DNA of 64,000 bases from Halolamina pelagica (GTDB lineage: Archaea > Halobacteriota > Halobacteria > Halobacteriales > Haloferacaceae), in contig NZ_FOXI01000005.1 in the NCBI RefSeq assembly GCF_900115675.1, forward strand, positions 186,001 through 250,000, written 5' to 3'. Below the pieces are notes generated by a model. It was not told the origin of the DNA. It saw only the letters and a list, made by a program, of their open reading frames with translations, and searched no databases. Positions 52,797-60,725 of the stretch are shown here, piece after piece. Each line of letters opens with the position of its first letter. The stretch's first letter is position 1. Made by a program: the position numbers and the translations under genes.

Positions 52797-54146
52797 TCAG
52801 CTCCGGACCAGGCTGGCGCCGTCGAACTCCGTCCGGGAGAACTCCAGTTCCATCAGGTCCAGGATCGTCGGCGCGATGTCGAGCAGGTCGCAGTCCTCGA
52901 TGCTTGCCCCGGGAGTGTCGATGAACAGCGAGGCGTTGTCGAAGCTGTGCATCCCGTTCCGGGGGCCGTCGGCGAACACGTCGCTGCCGCCGGTGAAGCC
53001 GGCTTTGAGGTCGAACCCGTGGTTCGGGATGGCGACCAGATCCGGGGCGATATCGTCGTGGTCGCCGCGGAACGCCTGCTGCTTCTCGACGACGCGCTCG
53101 CAGACTTTCCGGCCGTCGGGGCCTTCGAGCGCCTCGAGCTCCTCTTTGAGTTCGGCGCGGACCGACTCGTACTCGTCCTCCGGGACGCTTCCGCGGGGCT
53201 CCCGGTTCTCGAGGTTGATGTAGAACCGGCCGGGGATCAACGAGTACGCCCGGGTGTCGTCGGCGATGTCGCCGAGCTCCTCGTGCTCGTCGTCCCGGTA
53301 GGAGAGCCAGTCCTCCTGTTCGAGCCACTCGTTGAGGTGGACCTCGTAGTCGAGGCTGGTGAACCCGTGGTCGGAGGCGACGACGAGCGTCGTGTCGTCG
53401 GACAGCATCCCGCGGATGTTCCCGACGTACTCGTCGAGCTGGCGGTAGAACTCCATGAACGCCTCCTTGTTCGGGCCGTCGCGCTCGTAGTCCTCGAACA
53501 GGAAGTGGTTCACGCGGTCGGTCGTCATGAACACGCCGAAGAAGAGGTCCCAGTCGTCCTGTTCGAGGTAGTTGGTGAACGCCTCGTAGCGCCTGTCGAG
53601 GGTCTCGTGGGCGTCGTCCATGAACGGCCCCTTGTCCTCCTCGTGGCCCTGCTTCACGTCGGCGTCGATCTTGTAGTCGATCGACTCCAGGTACTCCCGG
53701 AGGTCGTCGGGGTAGGCGGCCTTCTCCACGCTGGGCGAGAGGAAGCCCGACACCATGCGCTGGACGTTGCGCTGGGGCGGGAACGTCACGGGGACGTTCA
53801 TCACCGTCGCGTCGCGGCCGTCGTTGGCGACGCGGTCCCAGATGCGGGTCGCCTGCACGTCACGACCCATCGGGACGTAGGTGTCGTACGTACCGATCTC
53901 GCGGTCCTGGAAGCCGTAGACGCCGGTCTCGCCGGGGTTGACGCCCGTCGTCAGCGACGGCCAGCAGGCGCTCGATTCCGGGGGCACGATGCTGTCGATC
54001 GGGCCGGCGCTGCCCTCGTCGGCGAGCGCGGCGAAGTTGGGGAACTCGTCCGGATGCTCGTCGAGCAGGCTGAACGGCACGCCGTCGATACCGAGGAAGA
54101 CGACTCGGGGGTCGCTCTCGCCCCGGAGTCGGTCGAACAGTCCCAT
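52797..54146 (-). CDS. Alkaline-phosphatase-superfamily phosphodiesterase-like protein
   Basis: A 449-residue protein. It begins RVVFLGIDGVPFSLLDE with the metal-binding Asp. The nucleophile is in IVPPESSACWPSLTTG (Thr or Ser), followed by NPGETGVYGF. Later come FFGVFMTTDRVNHFLF (Asp and His) and LVVASDHGFTSLDYEVHLNEWL with the Asp-His pair. This is the type I phosphodiesterase/nucleotide pyrophosphatase branch. The substrate is unknown. No signal peptide, so cytoplasmic. A box TTCTTAAGG lies 25 nt before the ATG, supporting the start. Confidence 0.9.
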   Translation of the reverse strand: MGLFDRLRGESDPRVVFLGIDGVPFSLLDEHPDEFPNFAALADEGSAGPIDSIVPPESSACWPSLTTGVNPGETGVYGFQDREIGTYDTYVPMGRDVQATRIWDRVANDGRDATVMNVPVTFPPQRNVQRMVSGFLSPSVEKAAYPDDLREYLESIDYKIDADVKQGHEEDKGPFMDDAHETLDRRYEAFTNYLEQDDWDLFFGVFMTTDRVNHFLFEDYERDGPNKEAFMEFYRQLDEYVGNIRGMLSDDTTLVVASDHGFTSLDYEVHLNEWLEQEDWLSYRDDEHEELGDIADDTRAYSLIPGRFYINLENREPRGSVPEDEYESVRAELKEELEALEGPDGRKVCERVVEKQQAFRGDHDDIAPDLVAIPNHGFDLKAGFTGGSDVFADGPRNGMHSFDNASLFIDTPGASIEDCDLLDIAPTILDLMELEFSRTEFDGASLVRS

Positions 54147-54166
54147 GCGTTGCCGTACCGTCGAAC

Positions 54167-54175
54167 ACCTTAAGA
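54167..54175 (-). promoter_or_regulatory. TATA-like TTCTTAAGG before the phosphodiesterase gene
   Basis: On the minus strand this box is centred about 25 nt before the ATG at 54146, giving a leaderless transcript. Confidence 0.45.
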
Positions 54176-54410
54176 ACCTTCCCTCTACGGAGTGCCGAGA
54201 CGGTGACCGCCGGCCGTACGGGTGCCGGCTGCTTCCACCCCCGCCCGTCATCGTGAGCTGGTTACGGCGACGGCCATCGACGACTGCGTCGACGGGATCC
54301 GTGAGTCGGCGTCATGGTACCGGTGAGCCGGTGGCCAGGGGATCGGTGAACCGGCGCGGCCGGGGCCAGTTCGGACCGGTGGCCGGATGGTGTGGCACGG
54401 GGGCACAAGA

Positions 54411-54440
54411 CTTACTTAGGTGTGTGCCATACTTTGGCAC
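54411..54440 (+). promoter_or_regulatory. Promoter with overlapping 17-bp dyad before the mini zinc-finger gene
   Basis: A TATA-like CTTACTTAGG (54411-54420) is centred 28 nt before the ATG at 54443. Between it and the ATG is a perfect dyad, arms GTGCCA (54424-54429) and TGGCAC (54435-54440) around TACTT. It covers the expected start of transcription, so a bound protein would block initiation. Confidence 0.55.
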
Positions 54441-54442
54441 GC

Positions 54443-54616
54443 ATGGCGACGTCAGAGCAGCACTCCGCCGACGAACTGTTCGACGAGTTCCTCGAAGACC
54501 GCGGACACGAGACACGGGGATGGGAGGAATCCTATAACAAGAAACAGTGTCCGGACTGCGGCGGCCTCCACGAGGCGACTGCGGTGGAGTGTTCGGTCTG
54601 TGGCTGGCGGCCCTGA
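54443..54616 (+). CDS. HVO_0416-type mini zinc-finger protein
   Basis: A 57-residue protein. The first half is acidic and helical (SADELFDEFLEDRGHETRGW). The second half has two CPxCG-like pairs: CPDCGGLHEA and CSVCGWRP, making a single zinc finger. It matches the small haloarchaeal family that I recall as HVO_0416. Such micro zinc-finger proteins have been linked to swarming, biofilm and stress in Haloferax, though this member's role is unknown. The start is fixed by the promoter spacing and by the coding style, which is lost upstream. Confidence 0.85.
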   Translation: MATSEQHSADELFDEFLEDRGHETRGWEESYNKKQCPDCGGLHEATAVECSVCGWRP

Positions 54617-54673
54617 AGTCGGTCCGCCCCGACGGGTGGGCCTTCTCCGTTCCGACCAACGTTCGCGCGGCAG

Positions 54674-55489
54674 CTACAGCTGTTCTGCCAGCCACTCGAG
54701 GTTCATCACGGCCGCCGAGAGCAACACGCCCAGGATGGAGGTCAGCACGAGGAAGGCCGAGACGACGCTGACCATCGGCGAGAGCGAGGACTGCAGCGAC
54801 GTCCACGCGAGCACGGGTACCGTCTTCACCTCGAAGGACTTCAGGAACAGCGCCATGATGAACTCTTGGAGGCTGACGATGAAGGCCACGACAGCGGCGA
54901 TGACGACGCCGCTGCGGACGTTCGGCAGGATGACGTGGTAGAAGACCCGCGAGGGGCGGGCCCCGAGGTCCATGCCGGCGTCCCGGAGGTTCCAGTCGAA
55001 CCGGGCGAACACCGACTGCATGATGAAGAACACCAGCGGCGTCGCCCACAGCGTGTGCGCGACGACGATGTTCACGTAGCTGTTCGTGAGGCCGACCCGG
55101 TTGAAGTAGATGAGCAGGGTCAGCCCGAGCACCACGGGCGGGATGAGCAGCGGCAGCAGGACGACCGGCGGGAGCAGTTTCGCGACCCGGGAGTCCGAGC
55201 GCTGGACGGCCAGCGACCCCGTGACCCCGAGTACGGTCGCGAGCAGCGACGCGCCGACACCGATGGCGAGGCTGTCCCGGACGGCGCCGAGCCACTCCTC
55301 GCTGCCGAAGAACTGCGCGTACCACTCGAGGGTGTACCCGCTCGGCGGGAACGTCAGGTACGACGACTGCTGGAACGAGGTGACGAAGACGACGACGATG
55401 GGCAGCATGAGCACCGCGAACACCAGCCAGTAGCCCGCCCGGAACAGCGCGTCCTCGACGCGCTCGCGGGGGATGTCCGCCTCAGACAT
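54674..55489 (-). CDS. ABC transporter permease, PotC-type
   Basis: A 271-residue inner-membrane permease with six helices. The coupling motif is DAGMDLGARPSRVFYHVILPNVRSG (EAA loop variant). It starts with FRAGYWLVFAVLMLPIVVVFVTSF, typical of PotC. Together with the next gene upstream it forms the membrane channel of a polyamine-type ABC importer. The ATG at 55489 lies 8 bases inside the end of the PotB-type gene, so translation is coupled. It is the last gene of the operon. Confidence 0.9.
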   Translation of the reverse strand: MSEADIPRERVEDALFRAGYWLVFAVLMLPIVVVFVTSFQQSSYLTFPPSGYTLEWYAQFFGSEEWLGAVRDSLAIGVGASLLATVLGVTGSLAVQRSDSRVAKLLPPVVLLPLLIPPVVLGLTLLIYFNRVGLTNSYVNIVVAHTLWATPLVFFIMQSVFARFDWNLRDAGMDLGARPSRVFYHVILPNVRSGVVIAAVVAFIVSLQEFIMALFLKSFEVKTVPVLAWTSLQSSLSPMVSVVSAFLVLTSILGVLLSAAVMNLEWLAEQL

Positions 55490-56390
55490 CCTGAACACCC
55501 CCGACGGAGCCGGTGAGCAGTCGAATGACGGCCAGCGTCGCTGCGAGCATCGCCGCCAGCATCAGCAGGGCGAAGGCCGCGCCGACCGGCCAGTTGAAGT
55601 TCGTGAGCATCAGGTTCCCGATCTCCATCGCGAAGGTCGTCTGTTCGCCCGTCCCGAGCTGGGAGGGCGCCGCGTAGGCGCCGACGCTCCAGGCGAAGGA
55701 GACGACGGTCGCGACGGCGACCCCGGGGAGCACCTCGGGGAGGACGACCTCGAAGAACGACCGCGGGCGGGACGCGCCGAGGTCTCGCGCGGCCTCCACG
55801 ACGTCCCAGTCGAGCGTGGAGAGTACGCTGTAGATGGCGAGGACGGCGTAGGGGAACACGATGTACACCTGGCCGACGACGGTGCCGAACAGCGAGGGCG
55901 CGAACTGGATCCGCCCGTCGACGAGCCCCAACGAGAGGAGCAGGTCGTTGAGGACGCCGTTCGGCGCGAGCAGCGGCCGCCACGCGTACGTCTTCACCAC
56001 CAGCGTCGTCAGCAGCGGGAGGATGACCGAGAACAGCAGTATCGACTTCGTCAGCCCCTCCGCGCGGTAGGCGGCGTACGCGTAGAACAGCCCGAGCAGT
56101 ACCGCGACCACGGTCGCGATGACGCCGAGCTTGAACGAGAAGAGGATGATCTGGTGGTAGAGGTTCGAGGCGAGTATCTCCCCGTAGGCGGCGAGGGTCC
56201 AGCCGCTCTCGTAGAACCCAGTCTCGGGCTGGGTGTTGAAGCTCATCCGGACGAGGATGAGGAAGGGGACGACGAAGAACACCAGCTCGAACGCCGCCAG
56301 CGGGGCGAGCAGGAACACCGACGCGGAGTCCTGGCGCTTGATGCGCTCCCCGACCCACGCGAACATCGACTCGTCGGCCAGCGCGTCCAT
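55482..56390 (-). CDS. ABC transporter permease, PotB-type
   Basis: A 302-residue permease with six helices. The N-terminal helix is FLLAPLAAFELVFFVVPFLIL. The EAA coupling loop reads EAARDLGASRPRSFFEVVLPEVLPG. It pairs with the PotC-type protein. Its ATG overlaps the ATPase stop by one base (ATGA), and its 3' end overlaps the next start by 8 bases, so the operon is tightly coupled. Confidence 0.92.
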   Translation of the reverse strand: MDALADESMFAWVGERIKRQDSASVFLLAPLAAFELVFFVVPFLILVRMSFNTQPETGFYESGWTLAAYGEILASNLYHQIILFSFKLGVIATVVAVLLGLFYAYAAYRAEGLTKSILLFSVILPLLTTLVVKTYAWRPLLAPNGVLNDLLLSLGLVDGRIQFAPSLFGTVVGQVYIVFPYAVLAIYSVLSTLDWDVVEAARDLGASRPRSFFEVVLPEVLPGVAVATVVSFAWSVGAYAAPSQLGTGEQTTFAMEIGNLMLTNFNWPVGAAFALLMLAAMLAATLAVIRLLTGSVGGVQDV

Positions 56391-57523
56391 CAGGTCCCAC
56401 CTCGCCCGAGCCGTTCGCCCTCCGAGAAGACCAGCAGGTCCTCGGGGTCCCAGGAGACGACGACGGGGTCGCCGACCTCCAGGTCGGTCTCGTCGCCGAC
56501 GCTCTGCTCGAAGAAGACGCTGGTCCCACCGATTTCGATGTAGAAGCGGACCGACGACCCGCGGTAGAGGACGTCCGTGATGGTGCCCTCGAGCGCGGTC
56601 GTGACGTCCCCGTGCGCGGCGGACTCGGTCAGCTGACCGCCGTCGGTGGCGACCCGGGAGACGTCGAACTCCTCGGGCCGGAACGAGATGGTGAGCGGGT
56701 CGCCCGCCGCGACCCCGTCGTTCGGTGTCGGCACCTGGATCTGCTCGTCGAACTCCGTGGTGGCGACGATGCCCTCCTCGACCGTCTCCTCGACGGTCGC
56801 GTCAACGAGGTTGGTGTCCCCGAGGAACTCCTCGACGAAGAGGCTCACCGGGTCGTCGTAGATCTCCCGGGGCTCGCCGACCTGCTCGATCTCCCCGTCG
56901 TTCATGATGGCGATGCTGTCCGCGAGCGTGAACGCCTCGTTCTGGTCGTGGGTGACGTGGACGAACGTCGTCTCGACCCCGTCGTGGATGTTGCGCAGCT
57001 CGAGCTGCATCTGCTCGCGGAGCCGCTTGTCGAGGTTCGACAGCGGCTCGTCGAGCAGCAGGACGTCCGGCTCGATAGCCAGGGAGCGCGCGAGCGCCAC
57101 GCGCTGCTTCTGGCCGCCGGAGAGGTCACCGGGGTCGGCGTCCGCGAACTCGCCCATCTCGACGATCTCGAGCACCTCGCGGGCACGCTCGACCCGTTCC
57201 TCCTCGTCGACGCCGTCCATCTTCAGGCCGAAGGCGACGTTCTCGAGGACGGTCTTCTGGGGGAATAGCGCCCACGACTGGAACACCATCGAGGTGTTCC
57301 GATCGTAGGGCGGCTGGTCGGTGACGCGCTCGTCGCCGATGTGGACCTCGCCGGACGTGGGCGTCTCGAGGCCGCCGAGCATCCGGAGGGTCGTCGACTT
57401 CCCACAGCCCGACGGGCCGAGCAGGCAGAGCAGCTCCCCGTCGTCGATATCGAGGTCGAGGCCGTCGACCGCGGTCAGGTCGCCGTACTCCTTGGTCAGG
57501 TTTGCGAGTGTTACGGAGGCCAT
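56390..57523 (-). CDS. ABC transporter ATPase, PotA-type
   Basis: A 377-residue ATPase. Walker A GPSGCGKST near residue 37, Q-loop in TSMVFQSWALFPQ, signature LSGGQKQRVALARSL, Walker B VLLLDEPLSNLD, and the H-loop in VHVTHDQNEAF. The C-terminal 130 residues form a TOBE/OB domain, as in spermidine/putrescine ATPases. Energises import with the two permeases. Located between the binding protein and PotB-type genes, with a 4-nt gap and a 1-base stop/start overlap respectively. Confidence 0.95.
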   Translation of the reverse strand: MASVTLANLTKEYGDLTAVDGLDLDIDDGELLCLLGPSGCGKSTTLRMLGGLETPTSGEVHIGDERVTDQPPYDRNTSMVFQSWALFPQKTVLENVAFGLKMDGVDEEERVERAREVLEIVEMGEFADADPGDLSGGQKQRVALARSLAIEPDVLLLDEPLSNLDKRLREQMQLELRNIHDGVETTFVHVTHDQNEAFTLADSIAIMNDGEIEQVGEPREIYDDPVSLFVEEFLGDTNLVDATVEETVEEGIVATTEFDEQIQVPTPNDGVAAGDPLTISFRPEEFDVSRVATDGGQLTESAAHGDVTTALEGTITDVLYRGSSVRFYIEIGGTSVFFEQSVGDETDLEVGDPVVVSWDPEDLLVFSEGERLGRGGT

Positions 57524-57527
57524 CGCC

Positions 57528-58652
57528 TTACTGGGTCTTCATCCGCTTGAACTTGTTCGAGAACTTCTCGGAGTGGGGTGCGACCTCCTCCCACTGCGGA
57601 ATCGACCACTGCTCGGCCTCCTCCGCGTCGGTCGGGAGGTACTGGGCGAGGTCGTCCGGATACGACATGTCGGCGGTGGTGAAGAACAGCGGGTGGTCCT
57701 CGGCCCACTCGCTCTGGACCTCGGGGTCGAGAAGCATGTTGATGAACTCCTCGCCGAGGGTGCGCTTGTCCGTCCCGCGGACGACCGCCCAGTTGTTCAT
57801 CCAGCCGGCGTTGGCCTCGGGCATCGAGAACTCGACGTTCGGGTGGTTCTCCATGTCGTAGTAGACCTGGTCGAAGTACCACTGGGCGGCGTCGATGGTG
57901 CCGTTCTGGAACTGCTGCCAGATGTCGGTCCCGGAGCTCGCCCAGCCCTGGATGGGCCAGGCCTCGAGCGTGTCCAGGAGTTCGTCGTGGTACTGTTCTT
58001 GGTAGAGTTCGCGCGCGCCGGGCGCGGCGTCCGTGCCGACACCGGCGCCGAGCAGCGGGTAGATCCAGAACCCGGAGTCGACGCCGACGCCGCTGGACTG
58101 CTGAACGGTGGAACTCGAGAAGTCGCCCCAGGTCTCCACGGGCTCCTCGAGCTCCGTGTTGTAGAGGATGCTCAGCGGCGCGCCGTCGACGGGCGCGCCG
58201 TGGGAGTGCGGTCGGATGTCCTTGTAGTGCTGAATGACGTTGTCGATGTTCGGGATGTTCTCCTCGTACCGGAGCTCCTCGAACAGGCCCTGCGTCCGGC
58301 CGTTGTAGTAGATGGGCTCACACGCCACCGTCACGTCGAACGGCGGGTCGTCGGCGGGCGCGGACTTGATCTTCGCGAGCAGCGAGTTCCACCCCGAGAC
58401 CAGTTCGAGTTCGGCGTCGAACCGGGACTCGAATATCGGGCGGATGGCTTCCTCGAAGCGCTCGACGTAGTTGCCGCTCCAGACCGTGACGCGAAGCGTC
58501 GGCGGTCCGCCGCTGCCGCCGAGTACCCCTCCGCAGCCGGCGAGCGCGGTCGCACCCGCGGTGCCGGCCGCGCCGAGGAACGCCCGGCGGGTCGTAGAGC
58601 GGTGTCCAGTGTCTCGCGACGCCGTTACATCGTCCAAGCTGTCGCCTGGCAC
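57528..58652 (-). CDS. ABC substrate-binding lipoprotein, PotD-type
   Basis: A 374-residue binding protein. The N-terminus has TTRRAFLGAAGTAGATALAGCGG, a Tat signal with lipobox LAGC, so it is anchored outside the membrane. Mature motifs are typical of PotD/iron-type class: RVTVWSGNYVERFEEAI, FDVTVACEPIYY, NTWGDF-like VETWGDF, and AIQGWASSGTDIWQQF-like IQGWASSGTDIW. Likely ligand: spermidine, putrescine or a related cation, not proven. The GTG at 58652 is chosen because a TTTTATG box sits 28 nt upstream, giving a leaderless start. A longer frame further upstream is a shadow of the helicase. Confidence 0.9.
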   Translation of the reverse strand: MPGDSLDDVTASRDTGHRSTTRRAFLGAAGTAGATALAGCGGVLGGSGGPPTLRVTVWSGNYVERFEEAIRPIFESRFDAELELVSGWNSLLAKIKSAPADDPPFDVTVACEPIYYNGRTQGLFEELRYEENIPNIDNVIQHYKDIRPHSHGAPVDGAPLSILYNTELEEPVETWGDFSSSTVQQSSGVGVDSGFWIYPLLGAGVGTDAAPGARELYQEQYHDELLDTLEAWPIQGWASSGTDIWQQFQNGTIDAAQWYFDQVYYDMENHPNVEFSMPEANAGWMNNWAVVRGTDKRTLGEEFINMLLDPEVQSEWAEDHPLFFTTADMSYPDDLAQYLPTDAEEAEQWSIPQWEEVAPHSEKFSNKFKRMKTQ

Positions 58653-58675
58653 ACTCGGCGGCAAACAGTGTCCGA

Positions 58676-58684
58676 CATAAAACC
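58676..58684 (-). promoter_or_regulatory. TATA box of the ABC importer operon
   Basis: On the minus strand GTTTTATG is centred 28 nt before the GTG at 58652. The spacing supports both the GTG start and leaderless expression of the operon's first gene. Confidence 0.55.
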
Positions 58685-58822
58685 CTGATGACCACGGGAA
58701 GCCAATGCGGGTCCTCAACAAGAAATTTCGCAGGATGGGTGCCCCACCCCTCGCGGCGGCTGTCTCCCCGCCGGGAACGGAACCCCACGGCGCGCCTCTG
58801 GCCAGTTCTCCAGAACCCACTT

Positions 58823-58830
58823 CCTTATTG
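58823..58830 (+). promoter_or_regulatory. Box A-like CCTTATTG before the helicase gene
   Basis: CCTTATTG is centred 27 nt before the ATG at 58854. It is divergent from the ABC operon promoter about 140 bp away. Confidence 0.5.
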
Positions 58831-58853
58831 GGGACCGGCCCCTGTAACCGGTA

Positions 58854-60725
58854 ATGACCGAGTCGGACGTTCACGTCACGCGCCTGTTCGGTGGGCCCGG
58901 GAGCGGGAAGACGACCGCGCTCCTCGACCGGGTGGAGGAACTGCTGGAGGATCCGGACGTGACGGTCCGGGACGTGCTGGTGGTCTCCTACACCCGTGCG
59001 GCGGCGGCGGAGATCCGCGAACGCCTCGCCGAGCGCCTCGACACGACGCCGCGGGCGCTGCAGGGCAACGTCTGTACGATGCACGCCAAGGCGTACGAAC
59101 TGCTCGACCTCTCGCGGGGCGACGTGGTCGGCGAGAGCGATAAGGAGGAGTTCTGTGAGGAGTACGGCGTCGAGTACGAGGACGAGAAGTCGGGCGCCGG
59201 CCGGCGGACCGCACGGTCGACGACGCTCGGCAACAAAGTGATCGCGACCTCCCAGTGGCTCCAGCGAACCGACCGCGAGGTCGCCGACTGGTACGACGTG
59301 CCGTTCCAGTGGGACGTGGAGGACGTTCGGCTCCCGCCGGAGATCGACCCCAACGCCCAGGAGGGGAACAAGTACACCCCGACGTGGCCGTCCGACGACG
59401 ACCGCCTCGACGTGCCCGAGGCGATCCGGGCGTGGCGCAACTACAAGGGCGAGAACGGGGTCGTCGGCTTCGCCGACATGCTCGAACGCGTCGCCCAGCG
59501 CTCCCTCCAGCCCAACGTCGACTACCTCGTCATCGACGAGTTCCAGGACATCACGACGCTGCAGTCCCGCGTCTACGAGGAGTGGAAGCCCCACCTGGAG
59601 AAGGCGTTGATCGCCGGCGACGACGACCAGGTCGTCTACGCGTGGCAGGGCGCCGACCCCGACCTGCTGCTGGACGAGGACGTGGACGAGGACGTGGTGC
59701 TGCCGAACTCCTACCGCCTCCCCTCCCGCGTGCTCAACGTGGTGAACAAGGAGATCCGCCACATCGACAAGCGCCAGGAGAAGGACCTCCGGCCCCGGAA
59801 GGAGGGCGGCCGCGTCGAGGCCGCCGAGTCGCCGTCGATGCTTGAACTGGTGCGGAACGTCCGGCACACCGTCGAACAGGAGGACAAGAGCGAGGACGGC
59901 GAGGGGACCATCATGCTGCTGTTCCGCGCGCGCTACCAGATGTTCGACTTCGTCGACGAGTTCATCGACGAGGGGATGCCCTTCTCCTCGCTCACGGACC
60001 AGCGGCTCTGGACCGACCGACTCACCGACTACGTCCGGGCGATCGAGGCCGTCGACGCCGGCGAGCGCCTCACCGCACTCCAGGCACGGCGGCTGGCGGA
60101 CATCCTGCAGGAGTCGGCCTTCGGCAGCAGCGAGCGCGACGACCTCTACGACCTGATCGACGAGATCGAGGAGCAGTCCGCGAAAGATGACCTCGCGGAG
60201 ATCCCGGTCGCGCCCGACGCCGTCGAGGACGTGGTGCCGTTCATGCCCGGCCCCCGGAGCGCCGGCGACATGGCCCGGAAGATCACCTCCTTCCAGCGCA
60301 AGTCGATGAAGGCGTACTTCGAGGGCGACTACCGCGGGATGGACCCCGACCGCATCCGGGTGGGGACGATCCACTCCGCGAAGGGTCGCGAGGCCGACCA
60401 CGTGTTCGTCGCGACCGACCTGACCGAGAAGGTCGTCGAGCAGATGGCCGCCCAGGCCGCCCAGCAGGGCCTCGAGACGCCGGGCGACGAGGAGTTCACC
60501 AAGACCACCAACCCCGTGCCGGTGCTGACCGACAACGAGCGCCGCGTGTTCTACGTCGGGATGTCCCGTGCCCGGGAACGGCTGGTCCTGATGGAGAACC
60601 TCGTCACCGGGGCGCCGACGCTGCCGATCAGTGTCGTGCTGTTCAACGAGCTCCGGGACGAGCCGCCGGCGGAGCTCATCGACGAGGTGCAGGAGTCGCT
60701 GGAGGCCCCCGAACCGGAGCCGTGA
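58854..60725 (+). CDS. UvrD/REP-type SF1 DNA helicase
   Basis: A 623-residue superfamily 1 helicase. Walker A FGGPGSGKTTALLDRVE (motif I), VVSYTRAAAAEI (Ia), YLVIDEFQDITTLQ (DEFQD, motif II), IAGDDDQVVYAWQGADP (III), NSYRLPSRVL (IV), TIHSAKGREADHVFVATD (V) and FYVGMSRARERLVL (VI). It probably unwinds DNA 3' to 5' during repair or recombination. It is shorter than bacterial UvrD (about 720), mostly from a reduced 2B region. The next gene begins inside its stop (GTGA). Confidence 0.93.
   Translation: MTESDVHVTRLFGGPGSGKTTALLDRVEELLEDPDVTVRDVLVVSYTRAAAAEIRERLAERLDTTPRALQGNVCTMHAKAYELLDLSRGDVVGESDKEEFCEEYGVEYEDEKSGAGRRTARSTTLGNKVIATSQWLQRTDREVADWYDVPFQWDVEDVRLPPEIDPNAQEGNKYTPTWPSDDDRLDVPEAIRAWRNYKGENGVVGFADMLERVAQRSLQPNVDYLVIDEFQDITTLQSRVYEEWKPHLEKALIAGDDDQVVYAWQGADPDLLLDEDVDEDVVLPNSYRLPSRVLNVVNKEIRHIDKRQEKDLRPRKEGGRVEAAESPSMLELVRNVRHTVEQEDKSEDGEGTIMLLFRARYQMFDFVDEFIDEGMPFSSLTDQRLWTDRLTDYVRAIEAVDAGERLTALQARRLADILQESAFGSSERDDLYDLIDEIEEQSAKDDLAEIPVAPDAVEDVVPFMPGPRSAGDMARKITSFQRKSMKAYFEGDYRGMDPDRIRVGTIHSAKGREADHVFVATDLTEKVVEQMAAQAAQQGLETPGDEEFTKTTNPVPVLTDNERRVFYVGMSRARERLVLMENLVTGAPTLPISVVLFNELRDEPPAELIDEVQESLEAPEPEP

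Noticed and set aside
52207-53328. Minus-strand 373-residue frame spanning two genes
   Set aside because: Arg/Pro/Gly-rich shadow of the aminotransferase and phosphodiesterase genes.
54280-54405. GGTGA-CCGG and GGCC-GGG near-repeats before the mini zinc-finger gene
   Set aside because: Units are irregular and explained by GC-rich low complexity; no clear period.
54424-54450. TGGCAC followed by TGGCG spacing resembling a sigma-54 promoter
   Set aside because: Archaea lack sigma-54; the TGGCAC is one arm of a dyad next to a TATA box.
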